Of a stretch of 64,000 nucleotides of DNA, positions 17,874-26,069 are shown one piece after another. The stretch is from Massilia phosphatilytica (GTDB lineage Bacteria; Pseudomonadota; Gammaproteobacteria; Burkholderiales; Burkholderiaceae_D): the NCBI RefSeq assembly GCF_002968015.1, contig NZ_PUIP01000004.1, positions 1 through 64,000 of the forward strand, given 5' to 3'. Under the pieces are notes generated by a model that had not been told where the DNA came from, did no database searches, and saw only the letters and a list, made by a program, of their open reading frames with translations. The translations under genes and the position numbers were made by a program. How positions within the stretch are numbered: position 1 is the first letter of the stretch; the number at the start of each line of letters is the position of its first letter.

Positions 17874-18464
17874 ATGAACACGATCGAATTCTGGTTCGAC
17901 TTCGGCAGCAACTACAGCTACCTGAGCATGATGCGCATCCGGCGCCTCGCGGCCGACGCGGGCGTGCGGGTCGTGCTGAAGCCTTTCCTGCTGGGGCCCA
18001 TTTTCAAGGCGCAGGGGTGGGAGACGTCGCCGTTCGTGCTGCAGGCCGCCAAGGGGCGCTACGTGTGGCGCGACATGGAGCGCCAGTGCCAGAAGTACGG
18101 CTTGCGCTGGCGGCGGCCATCGGTGTTTCCCCGTAACGGACTGCTGGCTGCGCGCGTTGCGCTGCAGGGTGAGGGGACGGCATGGGAACATGCATTCTGC
18201 GCGCAGGCCATGCTGGCCAACTTCGCGGACGACCTGGAGATTGGCGACGAAGCAGTGATCCGCGCGATTCTCGACGGACTTGGCTTGGACGCCGACGCGC
18301 TGATCGCGGCCGCGCAGGGCGATGCGTGCAAGGCCGAACTGCGTGCGCGGACCGCCGCTGCCCAGTCGCGCGGCATCTTCGGCGCGCCCATGTTCTTCGT
18401 GGGCGACGAGATGTTTTGGGGGAATGACCGGCTGGAGGATGCGCTGCTTCTGGCTGCCCGGTGA
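17874..18464 (+). CDS. 2-hydroxychromene-2-carboxylate isomerase family (DsbA-like, GST-kappa)
   Basis: A 196-residue thioredoxin-fold protein. The opening EFWFDFGSNYSYLSMMRI carries the catalytic serine-type FDFxSxYSYL motif of HCCA isomerases, which use glutathione to isomerise naphthalene-pathway intermediates. The closing GIFGAPMFFVGDEMFWGNDRLE contains the cis-Pro GAPxFFV motif. There is no CxxC, so it is not a disulfide oxidoreductase. It is encoded directly after the CmcJ-type gene; the pair probably acts on one aromatic or polyketide-like substrate. The rest of a naphthalene pathway is absent here. Confidence 0.88.
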   Translation: MNTIEFWFDFGSNYSYLSMMRIRRLAADAGVRVVLKPFLLGPIFKAQGWETSPFVLQAAKGRYVWRDMERQCQKYGLRWRRPSVFPRNGLLAARVALQGEGTAWEHAFCAQAMLANFADDLEIGDEAVIRAILDGLGLDADALIAAAQGDACKAELRARTAAAQSRGIFGAPMFFVGDEMFWGNDRLEDALLLAAR

Positions 18465-18545
18465 AATTCATTAGCGCCGTTGGGGAAAATCATGCGTTTT
18501 CGACATTCGGGGCATTGAACATATCGCATACAATCCGGAGCTTCC

Positions 18546-19625
18546 ATGCCAGATATGAGGAATTCCATGACGTTCGGAAAGTGCATTCTCGGAATAACCA
18601 TCGCGACTGCCTTGGCAGGATGCACCGGTATCAACAGTATGGCAAACGGCGCCGCGGCGCCTGCCAGCACGGCGTTTCACTGGACATCGAGCCCGCCGCT
18701 GATCGCGCCACAACCGGATGCTGCTCAGACGATCTATGGCATGAAAGATCCTTCGATTGTCTACGCGAACGGCAAATATCATGTGTTCATGACGACGGCG
18801 GGATCGAAAGGTTGGGGGCTCGCCTACACCAGCTTTGAAAAATGGACGGACGCCCAATCGGCGCCCATCGTCCCGCTCGACAAATCGCCGATGGGGCCGG
18901 GTTATCGCGCTGCGCCACAGGTCTTCTATTTCGCGCCGCAGAAAAAATGGTATCTCGTCTACCAGGGTGGCGATCCGCTCTATTCGACGTCGGACGATAT
19001 CAGCGATCCGATGTCCTGGAGCGCACCGAAGCCATTCTTTCCTGTCGCCCCCGACATCATCAAGCCGCCGCAAGGCACGGGTTGGCTGGATTTCTGGGTG
19101 ATCTGCGACGATAGAAAATGCTACCTGTTCAATACGGATGACCATGGGCGCCTGCTGCGGTCCGACACCACCTTGAGCGAGTTCCCGAACGGTTTTCGCA
19201 ACACGGTCGCGGTCATGACGGAAAAGACCGAGGACTTGTTCGAGGCGAGCAACACCTACCGCATTGCCAACACGGATACGTACATTACCCTGGTGGAGGC
19301 CATGTCGCCGAAGGGGCGGTATTTCCGGATCTGGAAGAGCGATCGCCTGGACGGAAAATGGGAGCCGTTTTCTTCCGCGCCGATGAACATGTTCGCCGGC
19401 CTGGATAACGTCGAGCAGCGCTGGTCGGAAGGTATCTCGCACGGCGAAATGGTGCGCACGAATGTGGACCAAACGATGACGATCGATCCGTGCCGGCCCC
19501 TCGAATATCTGTTCCAGGGTAATGACCCGGCGGTGCATGTGGACGACTACATCAAGCTCCCGTATCGCCTGGGTGTCATCACGGCGAAAGGCGACAATCC
19601 GGTGAGCGCACTCTGCCGCCGGTAG
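18546..19625 (+). CDS. GH62 alpha-L-arabinofuranosidase lipoprotein
   Basis: A 359-residue family 62 arabinofuranosidase, removing arabinose from arabinoxylan. A lipoprotein signal with lipobox LAGC (Cys 26) suggests outer-membrane anchoring. The five-bladed propeller shows the GH62 landmarks: MKDPSIVYANGKYHVFMT (catalytic-base region), GYRAAPQVFYFAPQKKWYLVYQGG, the pocket WLDFWVICDDRKCYLFNTDDHG, and DLFEASNTYRI with the likely acid Glu. The start follows CCGGAG; ATGs at 18555 and 18567 are alternatives. Two sampled 60-base rows in the 5' half are 47% and 55% G+C, below the roughly 65% of its neighbours, suggesting recent acquisition. Confidence 0.93.
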   Translation: MPDMRNSMTFGKCILGITIATALAGCTGINSMANGAAAPASTAFHWTSSPPLIAPQPDAAQTIYGMKDPSIVYANGKYHVFMTTAGSKGWGLAYTSFEKWTDAQSAPIVPLDKSPMGPGYRAAPQVFYFAPQKKWYLVYQGGDPLYSTSDDISDPMSWSAPKPFFPVAPDIIKPPQGTGWLDFWVICDDRKCYLFNTDDHGRLLRSDTTLSEFPNGFRNTVAVMTEKTEDLFEASNTYRIANTDTYITLVEAMSPKGRYFRIWKSDRLDGKWEPFSSAPMNMFAGLDNVEQRWSEGISHGEMVRTNVDQTMTIDPCRPLEYLFQGNDPAVHVDDYIKLPYRLGVITAKGDNPVSALCRR

Positions 19626-19640
19626 TGTTACTATTGTCAC

Positions 19641-19703
19641 ATGCGCTGCGCCCACTTTACTCACGACGCGATTATTACCACCATCATCCGGATGGTGGGC
19701 TGA
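19641..19703 (+). promoter_or_regulatory. Attenuator-like leader: 20-codon ORF with Ile/Thr run and hairpin
   Basis: A 20-codon reading frame contains Ile-Ile-Thr-Thr-Ile-Ile (ATT ATT ACC ACC ATC ATC) near its end, as in leader peptides that sense Ile/Thr-tRNA charging. The same bases form a stem: CCACCATC (19678-19685) pairs perfectly with GATGGTGG (19691-19698). A second hairpin (CGCC/GGCG) follows at 19722-19733, but there is no U-tract. The next gene (19780) is an NTF2-like protein, not an amino-acid gene, so function is doubtful. No ribosome-binding site is obvious. Confidence 0.35.
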
Positions 19704-19779
19704 CGCGTTTTCACTGCGACTCGCCTGGAGGCGGGTCCGCAGCACAACCAGTCTCCATGGCCCAACCCAAGGAGACCCC

Positions 19780-20169
19780 ATGGCACCCCATCCCCTCGAA
19801 CAACTGATCCGCGCCGCCGATGCCGCCATCACGGCCGAGGATTTCGATGCGCTGATGGATTTCTACGCGAACGACGCGACGCTCGTCGTCAAACCGGGCC
19901 TGAACGTCACGGGCAAGCACAATATCCGCGCCGCGTTCGTGCGGATCGCGGAATACGTGCAGCACAGCCTCGTGGTCGGGCAGGGACGGATGGAGGTGAT
20001 CGAAGGCGAGGACACCGCCCTCGTTATCATGGAGTCCACGCTCGATTACGTGGATGCAGGGAACAAGGTCAGCGTCACGCGGCGCGCGACCTATGTGTTC
20101 CGGCGCGAAACCGATGGGCGCTGGGTCTGCACCGTCGATAACTCGTACGGCACGGAACTGCTGGACTAG
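19780..20169 (+). CDS. SnoaL/NTF2-like (DUF4440-type) protein
   Basis: A 129-residue cone-shaped NTF2-fold protein: ITAEDFDALMDFYANDATLVV at the N-terminus and RRATYVFRRETDGRWVCTVDNSYGTELLD at the end, the classic SnoaL-like/DUF4440 pattern. Members are isomerases, hydrolases or ligand-binding proteins. No catalytic residues can be pinned here. The start is set by AAGGAG at 19769-19774. A leader-like element lies 80 bp upstream. Confidence 0.82.
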   Translation: MAPHPLEQLIRAADAAITAEDFDALMDFYANDATLVVKPGLNVTGKHNIRAAFVRIAEYVQHSLVVGQGRMEVIEGEDTALVIMESTLDYVDAGNKVSVTRRATYVFRRETDGRWVCTVDNSYGTELLD

Positions 20170-20269
20170 CGGCCTTATTTTCGGGCAGCTTGCCGGATTT
20201 GCTATTGCGTTCGCGCCCGGGCAACCCATGTAAGGGGCATCGATACGTCCTGACCCATGGAGGAGAGCC

Positions 20270-20554
20270 TTGAAACGCATCTTTGCATTGTGGCGCGTGG
20301 TCGCCGGCCAGGACGTGCGCCTGCTGTGGTTCGCCCTGCGGCACGCGGAACGTCCCGGTTGGCTGCTGCCCGGGCTGGCTGGGCTGACGCTGTTCGCTGT
20401 CGAGCCGTTGAATTTCGCCTTGCCCGTCGTCGGTGCGGTCGACGAAGTCGTACTCGTGCCGCTCATCCTGCACGCCATGGCAACCATGCTGCCCGCGCGC
20501 GTACGTGACGGTTATACGCGGACTTCCGCCGGACGCGTGCATCGCCGCACCTGA
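20270..20554 (+). CDS. Small membrane protein, DUF1232-like
   Basis: A 94-residue protein starting at TTG, chosen because GGAGGAGAG lies immediately upstream. Two hydrophobic segments (residues about 29-45 and 50-70) enclose PLNFALPVVGAVDEVVLVPLILHAM. This resembles the P-x-D/N-x-(I/A)LP-x-x-G-x-x-D-x-x-x-x-P signature of DUF1232 (YkvA-like) proteins. Function of that family is not known. It converges on the next gene. Confidence 0.6.
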   Translation: MKRIFALWRVVAGQDVRLLWFALRHAERPGWLLPGLAGLTLFAVEPLNFALPVVGAVDEVVLVPLILHAMATMLPARVRDGYTRTSAGRVHRRT

Positions 20555-20561
20555 GTGGGGG

Positions 20562-21122
20562 TCAAGGCTGGCATGCCGCCAGCTTTGAACGCACCTGGTT
20601 GAGGTTCCTGACAAAGTCTTCGGCTTTGTCTTGCGGGTATTTTTGTACCTGGTTATTGATCTTGACGTGGTTGAACACTTCTTTGCCCTTGCACGTCACG
20701 AACATGACCTCGCCATCCCGGACCTGTGCGGATCGGGTGTCGACCAACGCCAGGGCCAGGCCGTGGTCCAGGACTTGTTTCACGCCGCTGAGCGCCATTG
20801 CCTTCACCACGTTGCCGAAGAAGCCTTCGTCCTTGTCCTGGCCGTCCTGCGGTGCCAGGGCCTGTTTCATGCCGTAGTCCGTCAGCTGCAGGTAGACCGT
20901 ATTGTCCTTCAGCATCATTTCTGACCATTGATTGGTCGACAGCAGGCGGGGCGTCCCCGATACGGGCCGCTGGCGCGGGACGACCTGCTCGGGACTCTCG
21001 CCGCCCTTGCTTTCTACAGTGACGCCCATGCCACGATGCGCGTCGTCCGAGGGACGTGCGTGGACAGGGGTCGCGCTTGCCAGAAGCGCGGCGGTGCAAA
21101 GGATGAAGCGGATCGTGTCCAT
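20562..21122 (-). CDS. Hypothetical exported protein (186 aa)
   Basis: A periplasmic protein with a clear signal peptide (residues 1-22, ending VHA). The mature part has a disordered start, then a mixed alpha/beta domain with two cysteines (FVTCKGKEVF and LAACQP at the C-terminus) that may pair. I find no family signature. It is monocistronic, between the convergent DUF1232-like gene and the alanine racemase gene. Confidence 0.7.
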   Translation of the reverse strand: MDTIRFILCTAALLASATPVHARPSDDAHRGMGVTVESKGGESPEQVVPRQRPVSGTPRLLSTNQWSEMMLKDNTVYLQLTDYGMKQALAPQDGQDKDEGFFGNVVKAMALSGVKQVLDHGLALALVDTRSAQVRDGEVMFVTCKGKEVFNHVKINNQVQKYPQDKAEDFVRNLNQVRSKLAACQP

Positions 21123-21247
21123 GTTGTTCGACCAGAGTGTTCGTCAATGAAATGACGATACCGGAAGCGGTGCACGGCCTGCTGGCGGTTTGCGATGAAC
21201 GGTAATAATAGGGTGCCGGACGGTAACAGCCCGGGATGAGCGCTGGA

Positions 21248-22384
21248 CTAGCCGCCCAGGTAGCGCCGCTCGAACCGGTTGCCCAGCCGCGTCAGCACTT
21301 CGTAGCCGATCGTTCCGGCCTCCGCCGCCACCGCATCGACATGCTGGTGCGGTCCCAGCAGCTCGACGGTCATGCCAGGCTGCAGGCGCGCCTCCGGCAT
21401 GCCGGTGACGTCCAGCGTGATGCTGTCCATCGACACGGTGCCGGCGATCGGCGCGCGCACGCCGTCGATATAGGCGCAGCCGCGGCCGGACAGCGCGCGC
21501 AGCCAGCCGTCCGCGTAGCCGATGGCGATCGTCGCGATGCGGCGCGTGCCGTCCGCCACGTAGCGGGCGCCGTAGCCGACGGCATCTCCGGCCGCTATCG
21601 TCCGTACCTGCACGATGCGCGCGTCCAGCGACACGGCCTGGCGCAGCGGGTTCGGGTGCCCCGGCTGCGGGTTGATGCCGTACAGCGCGGCGCCCGGACG
21701 TGCGAGGTCGTAATGAAAATCGGACCCGAGGAAGACGGCCGACGAATTCGCGAGGCTCGCGGGCATGGCAGGGAAGTGCGCGCGGATGGTATCGAAGCGG
21801 CGGCGCTGGCGCTCGTTCATCGGATGAGCCGGCACGTCCGCGCAGGCGAGGTGGCTCATCAGGAGGACCGGTTCGAACGGGGCCAGCCAGTCGCCCGGGT
21901 CGCCCAGCGCAGCCAGGTCGGCGGGCGCGAGGCCCATGCGCGACATGCCGCTGTCGACCTGCAGCGCGCAGGCGAGGCGGCGCCCGCGGCGTGCGCACAG
22001 GGCGCTCCATTCACGCACCTGGCCCGGGTCGTTCAGCACCGGCGTCAAGCCGTGTTCGAGGAGCTCGGCGGCGGTGCCCGGCGGGGGCCCATGCAGGACG
22101 TAGATGGTGCTGTCGGGCGGGACAATGGCGCGCAGGCGGATGCCTTCGTCGACGTGGGCCGTGAAGAACACGCGGCAGCCCGCGCGCACGAGCGCCGGCG
22201 CCACGCGCGCCATGCCGAGGCCATACGCATCGGCTTTCATTACGCCGGCGACGGCGGCGCCGCCCGCGCGTTCCACCAGCAGGCGATAGTTCGCCGCGAT
22301 GGCGTCCAGGTCGATCGTCAGGAATGCGCCGGCCCGGCTCGCGGCCGTCGCCGCAACGTGAGAGGGATGAGCGACCGCGTTCAT
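21248..22384 (-). CDS. alr: Alanine racemase
   Basis: A 378-residue PLP-dependent alanine racemase that interconverts L- and D-alanine. The PLP lysine is in [11 protein letters not shown] near residue 52. The C-terminal beta-domain has the catalytic Tyr region ([15 protein letters not shown]) and [10 protein letters not shown]. Its start overlaps the dadA stop by 4 bp (ATGA), so this is probably the catabolic isozyme (DadX role), feeding D-alanine to the dehydrogenase. The true start at 22384 gives MNAVAHPSH. Confidence 0.94.
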   Translation of the reverse strand: MNAVAHPSHVAATAASRAGAFLTIDLDAIAANYRLLVERAGGAAVAGVMKADAYGLGMARVAPALVRAGCRVFFTAHVDEGIRLRAIVPPDSTIYVLHGPPPGTAAELLEHGLTPVLNDPGQVREWSALCARRGRRLACALQVDSGMSRMGLAPADLAALGDPGDWLAPFEPVLLMSHLACADVPAHPMNERQRRRFDTIRAHFPAMPASLANSSAVFLGSDFHYDLARPGAALYGINPQPGHPNPLRQAVSLDARIVQVRTIAAGDAVGYGARYVADGTRRIATIAIGYADGWLRALSGRGCAYIDGVRAPIAGTVSMDSITLDVTGMPEARLQPGMTVELLGPHQHVDAVAAEAGTIGYEVLTRLGNRFERRYLGG

Positions 22385-23673
22385 GCCTTGGCCAGCTCCG
22401 CGCGCACGTTCGCGGTCCGCGTGCCGGCGTAGCGGAACACGGCCAGGTCGTCGGCGTGGATGGCCGGGACCTTGCCGCTCACCAGGTCGGCGATGACGCT
22501 GGCCGAGCCGCACGCCATCGTCCAGCCCAGCGTGCCGTGGCCCGTATTGAGGAACAGGTTCTTCAGCGGGGTGGCGCCGACGATCGGGGTGCTGTCCGGC
22601 GTCATCGGACGCAGGCCGGTCCAGAACGTGGCGCGCGCGACGTCGCCGCCGCCCGGGAACAGGTCGTTGACGACCAGTTCCAGCGTCTCGCGGCGGCGCG
22701 GGTTCAGCACCTTGCTGTAGCCCGCGATCTCCGCCATGCCGCCCACCCGGATGCGGTCGTCGAAGCGGGTCACGGCGATCTTGTAGGTCTCGTCGAGGAT
22801 CGTGGAGACGGGCGCCCTGGCCGCGTCGACGATCGGCACGGTGATCGAATAGCCCTTGAGCGGGTAGACGGGCACGCGGAACTGGTCCTGCAGCAGCAGG
22901 CGCGAATAGCTGCCCAGCGCCAGTACGTAGCGGTCAGCCGTCACGCGGCCCTTGTCCGTTTGCACGCCGACGACCTGGCCATTTGCGATGTCCAGGCGTT
23001 CGATCGCGGTGTCGAACTGGAAGCGGACACCGAGTTCGCGCGCCATCTGCGCGAGGCGCGTTGTGAACAGCTGGCAGTCGCCCGTCTCGTCGTTCGGCAG
23101 GCGCAGGCCGCCGACCAGTTTGTCGCGCACGTGGCCCAGCGCCGGCTCGGCCTGCGCGAGCTGCTCGCGCGTGAGCGCTTCGAACGCCACGCCGGCCTGC
23201 TTCAGCACCTCGATGTCCTTGGCGGCGCCGTCGAACTGCGCCTGCGTGCGGAACAGCTGCAGCGTGCCTTGCTGGCGGCCTTCGTAGGCGATGTCCGTCT
23301 CGGCGCGCAGCGCGCGGATGCAATCGCGGCTGTACTCGGCGAGGCGTACCATACGTTCCTTGTTGATGGCGTAACGGTCGGCATCGCAGTTCTTGAACAT
23401 CTCCCACATCCACTGCAGCTGGAACAGGGAGCCGTCCGGCTGGATGGCCAGCGGCGCGTGGCGCTGGAACAGCCATTTGAACGCCTTCAGCGGAATGCCC
23501 GGCGCCGCCCATGGCGACGCATAGCCCGGCGAGATCTGGCCGGCGTTGGCGAAGCTGGTTTCGAGGGCCGGGCCTGGCTGACGGTCGATCACGGTAACGT
23601 CGTGGCCGGCCTTGGCCAGATAATAGGCGGTGGTCACGCCGACCACGCCGCTGCCGAGTACGATGACGCGCAT
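22381..23673 (-). CDS. dadA: D-amino acid dehydrogenase small subunit
   Basis: A 430-residue FAD enzyme of the inner membrane that oxidises D-alanine to pyruvate and ammonia and passes electrons to the respiratory chain. The N-terminal FAD-binding [25 protein letters not shown] motif, the [20 protein letters not shown] block and the C-terminal [16 protein letters not shown] match DadA. Length is typical (432 aa in E. coli). It leads a two-gene dad operon and is divergent from the Lrp-type regulator at 23780, the common arrangement for alanine-inducible control. Confidence 0.95.
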   Translation of the reverse strand: MRVIVLGSGVVGVTTAYYLAKAGHDVTVIDRQPGPALETSFANAGQISPGYASPWAAPGIPLKAFKWLFQRHAPLAIQPDGSLFQLQWMWEMFKNCDADRYAINKERMVRLAEYSRDCIRALRAETDIAYEGRQQGTLQLFRTQAQFDGAAKDIEVLKQAGVAFEALTREQLAQAEPALGHVRDKLVGGLRLPNDETGDCQLFTTRLAQMARELGVRFQFDTAIERLDIANGQVVGVQTDKGRVTADRYVLALGSYSRLLLQDQFRVPVYPLKGYSITVPIVDAARAPVSTILDETYKIAVTRFDDRIRVGGMAEIAGYSKVLNPRRRETLELVVNDLFPGGGDVARATFWTGLRPMTPDSTPIVGATPLKNLFLNTGHGTLGWTMACGSASVIADLVSGKVPAIHADDLAVFRYAGTRTANVRAELAKA

Positions 23674-23779
23674 ACTTTTCCTTGTGTCTCTGTTATTCTA
23701 GGATTAGAAATTGTTTTTATTGTAGTGGCCGGAATGCGATAATTGTTTCGGTTTACTATCAACTTTTCAGTGAAAAACC

Positions 23780-24265
23780 ATGCGAGTGCAAAAAGACTCG
23801 AACCGTGTGCTGGACCGCATCGACCTGCACATCCTGTCCATCCTGCAGGACGACGGCCGTATCGTGATGAAGGACCTGGCGGAGCGTGTCGGGCTGTCGC
23901 TCACACCCTGCATCGAGCGGGTCAAGCGCATGGAGCGCGACGGCGTCATCGCCGGCTACCACGCGCGCGTGGCGCCGCGGGCGCTCGGGTTGCAGATTCT
24001 CGTGTTCGTGGAAATCACGCTGCGCCAGAAGTCGGAGCAGGCGTTCGAACGCTTCCGCCGCGCGATGCTGGCGATTCCCGAGGTGATGGAATGCCACCTT
24101 GTGTCCGGGGACTTCGATTACCTGATCAAGGCGCGCATCCCGGAGATGACCGAATACCGCAGACTGCTGGGCGAGATCCTGCATGTGGCGGATGGCGGTC
24201 AGTCGAAGAGTTATGTCGTGATGGAAGAGGTCAAGGAAACCCTGGCGGTGTCGATCGCGCGCTGA
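23780..24265 (+). CDS. Lrp/AsnC-family regulator
   Basis: A 161-residue Lrp-like protein. The winged HTH (residues about 13-70) reads [18 protein letters not shown] followed by [23 protein letters not shown]. The C-terminal RAM ligand domain contains [19 protein letters not shown]. It is divergent from dadA/alr across 106 bp and is the likely alanine-responsive regulator (DadR role). The spacer has A/T-rich half-repeats (ATTGT ... ACAAT-like) that could bind Lrp, but I cannot define a site. Confidence 0.93.
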   Translation: MRVQKDSNRVLDRIDLHILSILQDDGRIVMKDLAERVGLSLTPCIERVKRMERDGVIAGYHARVAPRALGLQILVFVEITLRQKSEQAFERFRRAMLAIPEVMECHLVSGDFDYLIKARIPEMTEYRRLLGEILHVADGGQSKSYVVMEEVKETLAVSIAR

Positions 24266-24303
24266 CCACGTTTCAACCAGCATCCAATATGAAGGAATGT
24301 GAC

Positions 24304-24543
24304 ATGAGTAACGAAGAAAAATCCATGATTGCCGAGTTGGTGTTCGAGCTTGGCAAGGTGACCAGGCGTGCCATGGATAACGCGGACGACAAGGCGACCC
24401 CTGTCGAGCTGACGAGGCTGGCGAACAACTTGCTGGAGGCCGGCCATGAGAAAGTGGCGAACGACTTGCTCATGCTGTTCGTGGCCGGATTCGAGGAGGG
24501 CGATCCTCCCGAACGGCGTACGCATCCGGAACATCGTCAGTAG
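24304..24543 (+). CDS. Hypothetical small protein (79 aa)
   Basis: A short acidic helical protein ([12 protein letters not shown]...) with no signal peptide, cysteine or known motif. The start follows AAGGAATGTGAC, giving a reasonable ribosome site. It lies 38 bp after the Lrp-type gene and 79 bp before the Crp/Fnr gene, both on the same strand. Nothing in its sequence shows which it works with. Confidence 0.6.
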   Translation: MSNEEKSMIAELVFELGKVTRRAMDNADDKATPVELTRLANNLLEAGHEKVANDLLMLFVAGFEEGDPPERRTHPEHRQ

Positions 24544-24622
24544 GAAAGTTAACCTATTGCTATCGCCCATTGCCCGATCGGCAGGATTAGAATAAGGAAT
24601 TCGACGTCCATCGAGGGCTGCC

Positions 24623-25288
24623 ATGATCAGCGCCGACATCCAGGCTCGGGTTCTGGAACTGTATCCATTGCTTGGCGGCTTGCAAGCCGAGCAGTTGCAA
24701 CAGTTGCTGGCCAACGCCAACTACATGAAGGTGCCGACTGGCGCACTCATGTTCGATGAAAACCAGCCGTGCATGGGTTTTCCGATGGTTATTTCCGGCA
24801 GCGCGCGGGTGATCAAATCGTCGCCCAGCGGCCGCGAACTTCATTTGTACCATGTGATGCCGGGTGAGACCTGCATCCTGACCAGTAGCTGCCTGTTATC
24901 GAATTCCCCCTATCAGGCACGGGGCGAGGCGCATGATGAACTCGAGCTGGTGGTACTCCCGCCGGGCACGTTCAAGCTGCTGTTCGCACAACTCGAGCCG
25001 TTCCGCAACCAGGTGTTCAACCGTTTTTCCGAGCGCCTGACCGAGCTGATGAACCTCGTGACCGCCGTCGCCTTCCAGAAGCTGGACCAGCGCCTCGCCG
25101 CGTTGTTGCTGGCCAAGATGAATCCCGTGGCGATGACGCACCAGGCGATCGCGGACGAGTTGGGCAGCTTCCGCGAGCTCGTCAGCCGCCTCCTCAAGGA
25201 TTTTGAACACAAGCGCTGGGTCAGGCTGGAGCGGGGCTGCGTCCACGTGCTCGATGGCGACGCCATTAAAAAATTCGTCGCGATGTGA
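24623..25288 (+). CDS. Crp/Fnr-family transcriptional regulator
   Basis: A 221-residue regulator with an N-terminal cyclic-nucleotide-binding-fold domain (about 15-135; VMPGETCILTSSCLLSNSPYQARGEA) and a C-terminal Crp-type HTH (about 150-218; MTHQAIADELGSFRELVSRLLKDFEHKRWV). It has no FNR-type cysteine cluster, but two Cys sit in CILTSSC; such thiols sense persulfide or oxidant in some members. It is followed by a peroxiredoxin and a persulfide-dioxygenase fusion, so a sulfur or peroxide-responsive activator role is plausible inference. Confidence 0.9.
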   Translation: MISADIQARVLELYPLLGGLQAEQLQQLLANANYMKVPTGALMFDENQPCMGFPMVISGSARVIKSSPSGRELHLYHVMPGETCILTSSCLLSNSPYQARGEAHDELELVVLPPGTFKLLFAQLEPFRNQVFNRFSERLTELMNLVTAVAFQKLDQRLAALLLAKMNPVAMTHQAIADELGSFRELVSRLLKDFEHKRWVRLERGCVHVLDGDAIKKFVAM

Positions 25289-25389
25289 GCGCTTCGGTAA
25301 TTTTTATCACCAAGTTCTGCCGTGCTCCTGGTAGACACTTGCGGTCAGGCTGTTCGACGTCATCGACCCATCCATCACCGGAGATTGCC

Positions 25390-26046
25390 ATGTCGCTTCG
25401 CATTAACGACCTCGCCCCCGATTTCACTGCCCAGACCACGCACGGCCCGTTGCGCTTCCATGACTGGATCGGAGACCAGTGGGCAATCCTGTTCTCGCAC
25501 CCGAAGGATTTCACGCCCGTCTGCACGACGGAGCTGGGCTACATGGCCCGCATCGAACCCGAATTCACGCGCCGTAACGCCAGGCTGATCGGCCTGTCCG
25601 TCGACCCGGTGGACAACCACGCGCGCTGGGTCGCCGATATCGAGGAAACCCAGGGCGCCAAGGTCAACTATCCGATGATCGGCGACACCGACCTGGCGGT
25701 GGCGAAGCTGTACAACATGCTGCCCGCAGAAGAGCCGGGCACGTCCGACGGCCGCACCGCCGCCACCAATGCGACCGTGCGCTCGGTCTTCATCATCGGT
25801 CCTGACAAGCGCATCAAGCTGATGCTGACGTACCCGATGACCACCGAGCGCAACTTCGACGAGATTCTCCGCGTGCTCGATTCGATGCAGCTCACGGCCA
25901 GGCACAAGGTGGCGACGCCTGTGAACTGGAGGCCTGGCGAGGACGTCATCATCACGCCGGCGGTCGGCGACGAGGAAGCGGCACGGTCCTTCCCCGGCTT
26001 CAAGACGATCAAGCCTTACCTGCGCACGACCGCGCAGCCGGCGTAG
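25390..26046 (+). CDS. 1-Cys peroxiredoxin (Prx6-type)
   Basis: A 218-residue peroxiredoxin reducing H2O2 and organic peroxides. The peroxidatic Cys is in DFTPVCTTELGYMARI near residue 45. The length and the C-terminal extension from about 165 (VATPVNWRPGEDVIITPAVGDEEA) mark the Prx6/1-Cys subfamily. No resolving Cys is visible. The start is at 25390; GGAGATTGCC just upstream serves as ribosome site. It sits between the Crp/Fnr regulator and the MBL-rhodanese gene, 23 bp before the latter. Confidence 0.93.
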   Translation: MSLRINDLAPDFTAQTTHGPLRFHDWIGDQWAILFSHPKDFTPVCTTELGYMARIEPEFTRRNARLIGLSVDPVDNHARWVADIEETQGAKVNYPMIGDTDLAVAKLYNMLPAEEPGTSDGRTAATNATVRSVFIIGPDKRIKLMLTYPMTTERNFDEILRVLDSMQLTARHKVATPVNWRPGEDVIITPAVGDEEAARSFPGFKTIKPYLRTTAQPA

Positions 26047-26069
26047 ACGTCCGGCGCAGGAGAATCGCC

